This document shows positions 46,769-55,009 of a stretch of 64,000 nt of DNA, piece by piece (the stretch's first letter is position 1; each line of letters starts with the position of its first letter). This DNA comes from CAWBAT01 sp963810905. Lineage in GTDB: Bacteria; Acidobacteriota; Terriglobia; Versatilivoradales; Versatilivoraceae. The stretch spans positions 124,001-188,000 of the forward strand of contig CAWEPG010000006.1 in the NCBI GenBank assembly GCA_963810905.1, in the 5' to 3' direction. The notes under the pieces are model-generated. The model ran no database searches and was not told the DNA's origin. It saw nothing but the letters and a program-made list of their open reading frames with translations. Made by a program: the position numbers and the translations under genes.

Positions 46769-47254
46769 TTACTTTACGGTTACGGGCCGGGGAGGGGTCA
46801 CGGGCACCATTGGCCGAGTGCACGAGTTCCACCATTGGCCCTTCTTTTTCACCATGACGCTGGTGACAATCCCCTTCAATGTCATTTCGCCGCTAGGCAC
46901 ATGCGCGCCTGGAATCTCGTAGTTTGAGGTAAAAACTGCAACATCAGGGGTCAAGAAGTGGATCGTTCCTTCACTGAAAGTGATGTGGGTGCCTTTGAAA
47001 ATCGTCGCGTGCTCATCAGCGAACAATTTCTCAATCTGTTCCCGACCGTTGGCTCTTTGGCCGGTCGGATTGATGATGTCGCCATCGACGGCATAGTGTG
47101 AAGCCATGGATTTTGCGTCATCCTTTCCCCATGCCTCAGCAAAGTCGGAAAAGACTTTTCTTATGGCCGCCTCGTCCGAGGCCTGAGACTTCGCGACAAC
47201 GCCTGCAGGGAATGCCAAGAGAATCAGAATACTGGCAAGAAGGATTTTTTTCAT
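46769..47254 (-). CDS. Exported SnoaL-like / SgcJ-EcaC family protein
   Basis: 161 residues. AGGAGG lies four bases before ATG 47254 (a second ATG just before it is too close). A signal peptide (ILLASILILLAFPAGVVA) is followed by a cystatin-like alpha+beta domain: DEAAIRKVFSDFAEAWGKDD, HYAVDGDIINPTGQRANGREQIE and AVFTSNYEIPG. This fits the DUF4440/SgcJ group of the NTF2-like superfamily. The C-terminal WWNSCTRPMVPVTPP departs from the usual WxVxAxRPM pattern. The natural substrate is unknown. Confidence 0.8.
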   Translation of the reverse strand: MKKILLASILILLAFPAGVVAKSQASDEAAIRKVFSDFAEAWGKDDAKSMASHYAVDGDIINPTGQRANGREQIEKLFADEHATIFKGTHITFSEGTIHFLTPDVAVFTSNYEIPGAHVPSGEMTLKGIVTSVMVKKKGQWWNSCTRPMVPVTPPRPVTVK

Positions 47255-47745
47255 CATGCCTCCTTTCTTCGGATTTCCGTTCCAAATGAGCTAATTGGCA
47301 AAGACTACTCTAGCACAGGACATCATGTCAACCGGGTGAACCAGTTAAACGATAATTTCTGATTTCAAGTCTACCTCGGGGTGGTCGGTCGGTCTCCACA
47401 TTCCCGCCTTTCCGCTCATCTTGAGTTTGTGTTACCGCGAATAGAATGGCTCTCGTTCAGTCGGCGTTGTTGGCAAATCCATCGAATAGATACCATACTC
47501 TCTGTTGCTTCCCTAAACGCTTCCAGCTAGGCTTGCCATCTTAGCATCCCCTTTCCCACCGCTCATTCCACACCTCCACTAGCGACCAATACCTCCTGTA
47601 CGACACACATGTTGTGCCTATCTGTGAGCTAGTATTACTAGTAACCGGGTGTAACGAAAGATGGGGTCACCAGACGGTTACACTGAGGCGGCATTTCTCA
47701 GCTTCGAATCCTTAAATTAGTTCTTTCCAAATTCTGCACAATCTT
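47255..47745. other. Gene-poor stretch inside the island
   Basis: About 490 bases with only short unsupported frames. No RNA gene, inverted repeat or recognisable relic seen. Confidence 0.5.
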
Positions 47746-47894
47746 GCAAGGACTCGCACTAAGCCTATCAGCCAAGGGTTTCAAGCGAGTCCCTTTCCTT
47801 TTCATCCTTGCCCCAACTCTCAGGAAGTTGCCCCATTTCACCAACACAACTGCCACCAGAATTCCGAGTGGCACCCGGGCATATATGGTGATTT
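47746..47894. repeat. Dispersed island repeat, copy B, with conserved dyad
   Basis: Counterpart of 40727-40885. GGACTCGC (47750-47757) and GCGAGTCC (47785-47792) are again 27 bases apart, and the loop AAGCCTATCAGCCAAGG is identical. Unlike copy A it is not next to a tRNA-derived repeat. Confidence 0.55.
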
Positions 47895-48039
47895 GGGCCT
47901 CTCGGGTGGCGGTTAAGGCCGTCAAATCCTACCTCCTTCAGGCAGATTTGAGGAGCCACAATCCCCCCATGTCGCTGGACAAATATTAATCCAGCCTCTG
48001 ATCCATCCGGTAGGCTTCTCCGTCTAAAAAGAAGCGATC

Positions 48040-48168
48040 CCAATAGAAATAGGCTATCGCTCCCCGCATGCGGAACGAGGCCCTCCTAGTCTTTCCATCC
48101 TCAGGGACGATTATCCTGGCCTGCCAAATCCTCCGTTGAGCATGAAAAGCCTTCTCGATAAGAAGTAG
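48040..48168 (+). pseudogene. C-terminal relic of an unknown protein, copy 2
   Basis: Open frame without start: EIGYRSPHAERGPPSLSILR, DDYPGLPNPPLSMKSLLDKK, TAG at 48166. Homologous to the C-terminus of the relic ending at 46533. Lies 146 bases after repeat copy B, whereas copy 1 has no repeat beside it. Confidence 0.5.
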
Positions 48169-49083
48169 CGGTAGTTCGACACTGATCAAGGAAGGAGATT
48201 CGAGTTTAAGGACGTAGAAGAGCGGATATGCTGAAAGGAGCTAATCCCGACAGGCTTCATGACTTCAATCCGCTCTCTACGTTTCAGGCAGAGAGCAGAA
48301 CATATTAAGAAGCGCGCCGTTGGGCAATGAAGCGAGCTTCACAAATTAAAGTCCACTCTCTGCTTACTTACTATCAAACAGTTTTTCAAATTTAGATGCT
48401 CAATCTTGCTCAAAGACAGAACCTTGTGGTCCCGCCACTTGAGACCGAGATGGTGCCTCAGCACAAGTATGGCCTCGGGTAAAATGATGGTTAGCGGAAT
48501 CTTGAAAAGTGATACAGTTACTCTTTCCCTTATAAGAGTGAAACCTGTGAAAACCTACCGTCTCTATTTAGATTGGTAAAATAAGTTCCGCCCAACACCA
48601 ATTTCAGCGGAGGATGGCCAACAGAGGTTATTCTGGAATACCACTTCAAGGTTGTTTGATCCTCCTGTCTCCAAGGAAGCCAAGTCGCATCCACGGTTCG
48701 CAGTTACCTTTTCAATCTGCTGTAAGCGCGGTCGATCGGAGTTGAGATGCAACCGTGAGCGGTCCTAAGCCATTCATTTATATATCCCCTCCCCTCTCAA
48801 TCCCTCAACTTACACTTAGCTTTCAAGGTTGAAGTTCTTGCTGATATTAAAAGGATTAATTGGCTTTTGACCCTTGAAAGCCATTTGAATCCTCATGCTA
48901 ATCCCACCTGGGCCCGGCCACCTAAGGGTCAATAATGAACAGAAAATCTGCTCAATCCTAAATATGATATTGGTTGAAGTTCGTTCACCTATTCGCACCC
49001 GGAGAGGATTTCGGGGAAAGAACTCAATCTTCCGTCTCTTTGTATCCTCATGGTTCAGAACGAGCATAACGAGGAGGTTTCCC
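48169..49083. other. Gene-poor stretch inside the island
   Basis: About 915 bases. Short frames on both strands (for example 48564-48752 and 48816-49148 minus) have no start context or recognisable product. I see no RNA gene or repeat here. Confidence 0.5.
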
Positions 49084-49689
49084 ATGATCGCCATTGCAGG
49101 TATTTTCCTCAAGTTGCAGGACGTCCAACGTGCGGTTGATACTCTCATCTCAATGGGGATTCAACGGTACCAAATTAATCTTCTAACCCCTAATTCTGAT
49201 GAAGTCGAGCTCCAAAAAGTACCGACCAGTGATACCGAAGCTTCTGGCGCTGGCAAAGCATTTGGTGGCTTCGTAGGGGGCGCCTTGGGTGCGGCTGGCG
49301 GAATGCAACTGGGGGCCACAGCAGCCAGCCTTATTATTCCAGGGGTAGGACCGATCCTGGCAATCGGAACGCTCGCTGCTGTCTTCGTTGATGCAGGGGG
49401 GGCAATAGGCGGAGCAGCCGTCGGGGAATATATGGAAGAGTCGCTCAATGAGGGTTTACCCAAAGATGAGCTTATCCTCTATCAGGACGCCTTGAGACAA
49501 GGGTGGTCCGCCCTCATTGTCCTTGCTAAGGATATCGAAGAGGCAGAGATGGTCAAGAAGGCTTTGGACGAAGCCGGGGGAGAAAGCTTGGATGCGGCTC
49601 GTGAGAATTGGTGGAAAGCCTTGTGCGAGGCTGAAGAATTAGAGAATGCGCCTCTAGCAGAAGTAAGCAACGGATACAGGCGGGGCTGA
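49084..49689 (+). CDS. Glycine-zipper stress-protein-like (general stress protein 17M/DUF1269-like)
   Basis: 201 residues from ATG 49084, with AGGAGG seven to eight bases upstream. The N-terminus GIFLKLQDVQRAVDTLISMG has a small alpha/beta pattern; a central Gly/Ala-rich region (FGGFVGGALGAAGGMQLG, GGAIGGAAVGEY) suggests two glycine-zipper helices able to pack in a membrane; then DALRQGWSALIVLAKDIEEA. Such proteins are often stress-induced. Function not known. It stands alone in a gene-poor region. Confidence 0.65.
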   Translation: MIAIAGIFLKLQDVQRAVDTLISMGIQRYQINLLTPNSDEVELQKVPTSDTEASGAGKAFGGFVGGALGAAGGMQLGATAASLIIPGVGPILAIGTLAAVFVDAGGAIGGAAVGEYMEESLNEGLPKDELILYQDALRQGWSALIVLAKDIEEAEMVKKALDEAGGESLDAARENWWKALCEAEELENAPLAEVSNGYRRG

Positions 49690-49754
49690 GCGCAGCCAGC
49701 GTGACCCTTAAAGAAAATCACTCCTAAAATCAGGTATGGTTTCAGTACTGTTCT

Positions 49755-50066
49755 CTAGGCTATTCTCAGAGTCGCTTTCGGACTCATAAGTGGTTTCCGT
49801 CGTTCGCTTCCATCCAGCGGTTTCGTCTGACCCGTTCTGCGATCTTTGATGATGCCCTTAGTAATTAACACAAGGATAACATTTCTACGGTTCTCATCGA
49901 GCACGCGGACAATCTCTGAGATATTGAGATGATGATTGACGAACAGGTTACAGATCGTCACAGCCCTTTTGCTCTTAGGATCAAGGTAGGAGGTGTCTTC
50001 TGGCAGGATGAATCTGCCCTCCCGAATCTGAAAATCATCCCGATCCTGAAATATTGAATAATTCAT
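49755..50066 (-). CDS. HTH-like small protein, copy 2, paired with SNase copy 2
   Basis: 103 residues from ATG 50066 (GAGAGGAAG upstream). Homologous to the copies at 42997 and 52701: FQDRDDFQIREGRFILPED, SKRAVTICNLFVNHHLNI, SEIVRVLDENRRNVILVL and GIIKDRR. The most divergent of the three, with a longer tail. The conserved central region again fits a winged helix-turn-helix. It faces SNase copy 2 across 279 bases, which contain TATAAT (50224-50229) and the palindrome AACAATTGTT (50244-50253), a candidate operator. Confidence 0.7.
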   Translation of the reverse strand: MNYSIFQDRDDFQIREGRFILPEDTSYLDPKSKRAVTICNLFVNHHLNISEIVRVLDENRRNVILVLITKGIIKDRRTGQTKPLDGSERRKPLMSPKATLRIA

Positions 50067-50345
50067 CGAAATTCTTCCTCTCACGTTAAGGATATTTAGA
50101 TTTGGAATTGTATGGTGGTTTTGTTGCTACCCATTGACCGTACACTTTTTCGTTCTTGGTGGAGGTTGAACATGCCGTCACAAGCGAACCTATTCAAGCC
50201 CGAAATTATCTGAACGAAGGTCCTATAATTCTGTGCAATATTGAACAATTGTTTGGATTAATATGATCTTAGCTGTCGGAGATTTGGCAGTAATCCAAGC
50301 TGCAGTGATTTGGTTGGGGGAGTGGCTGGACGGAGAAGACACTTA

Positions 50346-50684
50346 ATGAGAGTTGCTGAGCTAATTATTGCTAGTGTGCTACTGTCCTGTGTTTCAGCTG
50401 CCGCCAGTGATTTCAGCGGTCGGGTCGATGGAGTATCTGACGGCGACACCATTACGGTAATGCACAACGGGCATGGAGAGAAGATCAGGCTCTACGGCAT
50501 TGACGCACCAGAGAAAGGGCAAGCCTTCGGCAACAAATCCAAACAATTTGTTTCCTCACTGGCATTCGGGAAAGTGGTTGAAGTCAAACCCAAAGACCAG
50601 GACCGCAATGGGCGGACAAAATCTTGGTCTTGCGCATTGACTTTGTTGGCGCCTCTAGCGAATTGGATGATTAAGATGAGCTAA
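50346..50684 (+). pseudogene. Exported SNase-type nuclease, copy 2, truncated
   Basis: 112 codons. Signal peptide MRVAELIIASVLLSCVSAAA, then DFSGRVDGVSDGDTITVMHN, KIRLYGIDAPEKGQAFGNKS and VEVKPKDQDRNGRT. After RT the homology stops and an unrelated KSWSCALTLLAPLANW ends the frame, so the C-terminal third (including the WWxRKYAP and KRGLWAD blocks seen in copy 1) is missing. The catalytic Arg in RLYGIDAPE and the Asp pair are present but the fold is incomplete. Confidence 0.75.
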
Positions 50685-50869
50685 TTATCGGTATCCGGTG
50701 GGAGAGCATTACAATTGTAAATTGAGCAAAGTGCGAGATTAGAGAGGATGGATAGGATATTGCTATGGACAGGTGGGCAAGATTCTCATCCTTTCCAAAT
50801 CAATAAAAATCAAAGGCTACGAGGTTTTTAGTTTAGACAATCGTCAACCTAGCTTTACGCTCAATTTAT

Positions 50870-51271
50870 CTAGCGAATTTCCATATGATACTTTTTGGCT
50901 TGGGCATTTTGAAATTTTACTGCGATTCTAAAGACACTCGGCACTTCTCCTGGTTCTATCCTGATGACGATAGCAGCGGTATGATAGACCGGATGTGATG
51001 ACCCACCTTTCCGCATAGTCTGGGGCAACGGTAGCGACAGTTGCAGACTCATACCCTTGCTCAAGGGCTGTTTGAGCAAAAATAGAACCCCACTTGAACT
51101 CACATTGATAGAGTGCGTGATCTCTTCGAAATTCACCTCTTGCGCATTAATCCCGCGAACCTTCACGGGAAGATTGACGGGAACTCGACGTGACCTGCGT
51201 TTTTCTTTTAACTCGGTGAGACATGGTTCTTCGTCCAGCTCTAGGGTGCATTGAAGTGACTCTTCGATCAA
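50870..51271 (-). CDS. PilZ-domain protein (c-di-GMP binding)
   Basis: 133 residues. RRSRRVPVNLPVKV supplies the RxxxR motif and SINVSSSGVLFLL the D/NxSxxG motif of PilZ; both are needed for c-di-GMP binding. The rest is a beta barrel (LQLSLPLPQTM, HTAAIVIRIEP). A short acidic N-terminus precedes it. It is divergent from a TPR-like gene 45 bases away, and both could respond to c-di-GMP, but no cyclase or phosphodiesterase is in the window. Confidence 0.85.
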   Translation of the reverse strand: MIEESLQCTLELDEEPCLTELKEKRRSRRVPVNLPVKVRGINAQEVNFEEITHSINVSSSGVLFLLKQPLSKGMSLQLSLPLPQTMRKGGSSHPVYHTAAIVIRIEPGEVPSVFRIAVKFQNAQAKKYHMEIR

Positions 51272-51316
51272 TATCTGCAGTCTTCCCGACTACATGAAGA
51301 GCCGGAATTTCAAGCC

Positions 51317-51991
51317 ATGATGATCGAGGCCTTGCTCTTAGAGGAGGGAAACCTGGAACTTGCCGACAAGTTGATCCGCGAAACCTTCCCTAGAAATCCT
51401 CTCATTTATCCGTTGGCATTGAAACTATTGAAGGAATGGGTAGCCAGAGAGCAGCTCCAACCCTGCTTGGGTCTGGTCGAAGCGTTGTTTGGGATGTCCC
51501 TTCATCATCAGGACGAATCGGCTCTGCAAGCCATACTGGTATCGATGCTGCAGTTGGATCCATCGAATCTCCAGCTTCTGAAGACTTTAGCGACTTTACT
51601 CATCCGCACCAACAACCGGCAGGAATTGGAAAAGCATTTGAAGCAGTTGGTCACCTTGCAGCTGCAACAGAAAGACTGGCGGGAGGCCAGGGATGGGCTC
51701 AACAAAATGGTGGTCTATGGTCAGAGCAGCTTTTATCTCGACCTCTTGAATCTATTGAATGAAGCGATGATGGAAGGCGGCACGGAGGGGCTGCATCAAG
51801 TCAGCCAAAGGCTGATTGAAGCCTTACAACAAGGAGTTTTGGAACCAATTTCTAACGGTTCCGCGCAGCCTAGGGCTCTAGGTGTTGACAACCTGGATCT
51901 AGGTGTCGAAGCAGAAAAGGTCATGGAGATCAGCAGAACAGCCGCCGTCAGTCAGTCGACGATTGAAGAGGAGATTGTACTCGAAGACTAG
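51317..51991 (+). CDS. TPR-like helical protein
   Basis: 224 residues. Tandem helical pairs such as EEGNLELADKLIRETFPRNP, LQLLKTLATLLIRTNNRQEL and LQQKDWREARDGLNKM suggest TPR folding; the C-terminus is a disordered acidic tail ending EEEIVLED. From memory, similar tails with NLDLG occur in acidobacterial TPR proteins. No enzyme domain. Divergent from the PilZ gene. It looks intact, unlike most of its island neighbours. Confidence 0.7.
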   Translation: MMIEALLLEEGNLELADKLIRETFPRNPLIYPLALKLLKEWVAREQLQPCLGLVEALFGMSLHHQDESALQAILVSMLQLDPSNLQLLKTLATLLIRTNNRQELEKHLKQLVTLQLQQKDWREARDGLNKMVVYGQSSFYLDLLNLLNEAMMEGGTEGLHQVSQRLIEALQQGVLEPISNGSAQPRALGVDNLDLGVEAEKVMEISRTAAVSQSTIEEEIVLED

Positions 51992-52118
51992 TTTCTTGGA
52001 TACAGGGACTCTCCAGACTCATTATATTGGCTTGAGGCATAACTTTTATAGGTCTAAAACTGGGTCGATCCATATTGGCTCCTTGGGCAAATCCAATTGC
52101 TAGGAAGTAAAAATCATC

Positions 52119-52328
52119 ATGAGCAGCAAGAATATTCCGTCAGACCTCAATCGTTGGTGGGGTTGTGAGCGGCCGTGGTATTGCTCGCTTATCTCTGCTT
52201 CTGGTGGAGCTTATGAAGAGAAGATCATCAAGGGGCGATCCTACAAGATGAAGACCCAGTTGAAATCTAAGAAGGTCATTCCGGATGCGACGTATGACAA
52301 GATTGCTAGGAGGATCATTGCCAAGTAG
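52119..52328 (+). CDS. 69-residue basic hypothetical protein
   Basis: MSSKNIPSDLNRWWGCERPW, CSLISASGGAYEEKIIKGRS, then a Lys-rich C-terminus (KTQLKSKKVIPDATYDKIAR). AGGAAG lies about ten bases before the ATG. No family recognised. Composition is compatible with a small nucleic-acid-binding protein, but nothing specific supports this. Confidence 0.45.
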   Translation: MSSKNIPSDLNRWWGCERPWYCSLISASGGAYEEKIIKGRSYKMKTQLKSKKVIPDATYDKIARRIIAK

Positions 52329-52398
52329 AAATCATGGCACGGACAGGGCGATCCTTTAAGGAAAGAGGTTTCTTAATCCTGAAATTCGATGTCGCCTT

Positions 52399-52701
52399 TC
52401 AGTATTCTCGTTCTAATTGGTAAACAGATATCCTGCGTTCAATTCCGTGGGGTGTCATCAATTCTCGCACTCTGCGGTCTCTGATGATGCCCTGTTTAAG
52501 TAATACACGGATAACGTCTCTGCGGTTCTCATTGAGCGCACGGGCTATATCCGAGATGCCGTATTCATGGTTGGCGAAAAGGTTACAGATTGTCACAGTC
52601 GTTTTAGTCTGGGGATCAAGTTTCCAGGGATCGGCTGGCAAGGTGAACTCGCCTACAAGGACATGGAAGCCATCTCGGTCCTGACATATTGATTGTCTCA
52701 T
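52399..52701 (-). CDS. HTH-like small protein, copy 3, paired with SNase copy 3
   Basis: 100 residues from ATG 52701 with GAGGAGGAAC just upstream, which decides the start; the frame is open further upstream only because it reads antisense to the nuclease. CQDRDGFHVLVGEFTLPADP, LDPQTKTTVTICNLFANHEY and ISDIARALNENRRDVIRVLL, GIIRDRR align with copies 1 and 2. It is divergent from SNase copy 3, with start codons 28 bases apart, the same tight arrangement as copy 1. Confidence 0.72.
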   Translation of the reverse strand: MRQSICQDRDGFHVLVGEFTLPADPWKLDPQTKTTVTICNLFANHEYGISDIARALNENRRDVIRVLLKQGIIRDRRVRELMTPHGIERRISVYQLEREY

Positions 52702-52729
52702 CGGATGTTCCTCCTCTCCCGTGAAGAAC

Positions 52730-53208
52730 ATGAGAATAATCTGCAATTGTCGGTTGGTTTTACGGGAGATACTCTTTCTTATCGGACCTGCGCTGGCAAT
52801 CTTTACGTTTCTGTTGCTAAGCCCCGAGATTGGCGCAGGGATTTCTCCGGCCGCGTTCTCGGCATCTCCGACGGGGATGCCATTAGAGTAATGCACGACT
52901 GGAAGGGTGAGAAAATTAGACTCTATGGCATTGACGCCCCGGAAAAAGGGCAAGCAATCGGCAACAGGGCCAAACAATTTATTTCCTCACTGGCATTCGG
53001 GAAAGAGGTGAAGGCCGAAGCTAAAGGTCAAGACCATTACGGGCGCACAGTTGCTGACGTGATCTTGCCAGACGGAAGAAGTCTGAATCGAGAGATTGTG
53101 AAGGCTGGATTTGCCTGGTGATTCAGGAAGTATGCGCCGAAGCACACAGAGTTACAGAGACTGGAATCTGAGGCTCGGGCGGCTAAACGAGGATTGTGGG
53201 CTGATCGG
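52730..53208 (+). pseudogene. Exported SNase-type nuclease, copy 3, frameshift plus nonsense
   Basis: ATG 52730 begins a signal segment (LIGPALAIFTFLLLSPEIGAG) almost identical to copy 1. A missing base (GGCGAT in copy 1 is GGGAT here) then moves the frame; the next frame reads DFSGRVLGISDGDAIRVMHD, KIRLYGIDAPEKGQAIGNRA, DHYGRTVADVILPDGRSLN. At FAW the expected second TGG is TGA (53119-53121). Readable sequence continues FRKYAPKHTELQRLESEARA, AKRGLWADR and then ends. All the conserved blocks are present apart from the PVPPWEWRK tail. Confidence 0.8.
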
Positions 53209-53223
53209 GGCTTGGAGGTCAAA

Positions 53224-54442
53224 CTATTCGATTCGCGCTTCTGACGCATCGGAGACCTTGTTGGTCTGTATGAAGTCCTCAATCAACTTGCACGCCGCGG
53301 TTAGCGGGTCCATGTTTTTTGCGCGATCGGCGATTTCCCTGAACCGGTTTCGGACAGCCGCCGAGCTAATCAGTTGGCGTAGTTTTTCGGCTACGGCGCC
53401 CGGGCGCCAGGCGTGCGGAGCCAGATATTCAGCCACTCCGAGACGCTGAAGCCTTGAAGCGTTATCCGGACGGTCGGCGCCCAGTGCCAACACTAATTGC
53501 GGTGTCCCCGCGGCGATCGCACAACTCAATGTGTCTCTTCCTCCATGATGAATGACCACTGCCATATGTGGCATCAGCTTGCCGAATGGCAGACAGCTGA
53601 ATCGCTTAACCGAATTGGGTAGTGATTCTGGAACCTGTTTGTCATGTCGAATGACTAGAATCCCCCGCCGGTTCAACCGCTCGCATGCAGCGGCGCACAC
53701 GGTGGCGAATTCGACTCCCAAGTACGTGCCGGTGCCAGGAGTAATAAGGATCGGGGGCTCGCCGCCATCCAGAATCGCCTGCACTTCACCAGGGACATCG
53801 TCTGTTTCCTCTTCGTTGTCGACCACAAAACCGACCGGAACCACCCCTGCTGGCCAGGTTGAATCGGGCATGGCAAACCAGTCGGGCCATAGGGCGATGC
53901 TAGGCTTCCCATACTCCAGCCACGAGCACCAATTATCCACAGGTGGGAGACCAAGCTCTACTTTAAGCCGGTTGGTATCGGCGCCAAGAATTCCGCTAAA
54001 CAACTCGGCGCGCATCTCACCGGTCGTGATCTGGCTGGCGCGAGGAACACCCAGAGCACTGGAATTCCCAGCTTCTCGCCGGCTATTCGGGCAACCGTAT
54101 CGAACAAGTCCCTGGTAACCAAGACATCGTCATCGGAAAGGCAGCGCTGCCTGATCAGCTCGTAGTCCCGGACGACTCTGGGCAATGAATGCCGGCGGAT
54201 GAATTTGGGAATGCCTGGCGGGGTGTTTAGGAGCGGTCCGTCCTCAATGAACCTTGTATACTCCTCGGGAGTGTCCAAGGCCGCGAAATCGAGGCCGGCC
54301 TGCGCGGCCATATTTCCGTAGCTGCAATGGCTGAGCAGGGTGACGCTGTGACCGCGCAATTTCAGTCTGCCGCCGATGCGCAGAAACGGCAGCACATCCC
54401 ATCACCGTCTGTCCCCACCGATCTAAGGAGAATATTTCCCAA
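53224..54442 (-). pseudogene. Family 1 glycosyltransferase (MGT/sterol-GT-like), frameshifted
   Basis: The likely start is TTG 54442, nine bases after AGAGGAG, giving GNILLRSVGTDGD. A frame change near 54390 leads to VLPFLRIGGRLKLRGHSVTL and NMAAQAGLDFAALDTPEEY; a second near 54030 leads to ITTGEMRAELFSGILGADTN through to the stop at 53224. The C-terminal donor domain has PILITPGTGTYLG and HHGGRDTLSCAIAAGTPQLV, the UDP-sugar site of GT1. At least two shifts make it non-functional as written. The acceptor would be a lipid or natural product. Confidence 0.75.
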
Positions 54443-54680
54443 GATCCCGGCTCCTCTTTGGCAACTCGCGACAGCTCAGGTCGAATCTCATGCATTGCCT
54501 ATCCACTCGACGTGCCTTGGTCTCGCATGCGATCGGTCTCCACTGCGAGCAGGGTCGCTGCTGTCATCTTGTTAGAGCGTGCTTCCCATTCAATATTCTG
54601 TTTCGATCTCTGCCACGGGTGGTCTTCTCTTGTTATAATTGGAGCAGGTCTTCACTATCCCTGAGAGTCCGAGGCACCAC

Positions 54681-54989
54681 ATGGCGGGACGAGAACTGGT
54701 CTATGAGCCGGATTTCCCTGATAAGAAGACTATTCAGTCTGCCTGCAAACAGCTTTTTGGAGAGGAGAAAGGCAAGGTTCGGCGCTTTCCCCGATCAGGA
54801 TTGCGCTATGTGAGTCTCTCAGGTGGCACGACTCTAATCGAGCAGAATCCATCAAAACAGAGCCGCTGGGCTCAACAGGCTCGCCAAGGACATCAGATCG
54901 CCTGGCTCATGAAAGAAGGCCGCTATTTAGCCCGTGTCTTTGATGGAGAAGTCACTCTGCTTGTCCCCCAGTCTGACGACGTTTTCTAA
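54681..54989 (+). CDS. 102-residue hypothetical protein
   Basis: MAGRELVYEPDFPDKKTIQS, FGEEKGKVRRFPRSGLRYVS, WAQQARQGHQIAWLMKEGRY and LARVFDGEVTLLVPQ: a mixed alpha/beta small protein with basic middle. GAGG lies about nine bases before the ATG. Its stop is 20 bases before the histidine kinase, so the two may form an operon. No family recognised. Confidence 0.55.
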   Translation: MAGRELVYEPDFPDKKTIQSACKQLFGEEKGKVRRFPRSGLRYVSLSGGTTLIEQNPSKQSRWAQQARQGHQIAWLMKEGRYLARVFDGEVTLLVPQSDDVF

Positions 54990-55009
54990 TAAGACAAAGG
55001 GTATTCCGA

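Noticed and set aside
52693..53121. SNase copy 3 starting at 52693
   Set aside because: That N-terminus reads antisense to the start of the small HTH-like gene and lacks a signal peptide; the ATG at 52730 in another frame matches the copy 1 signal segment.
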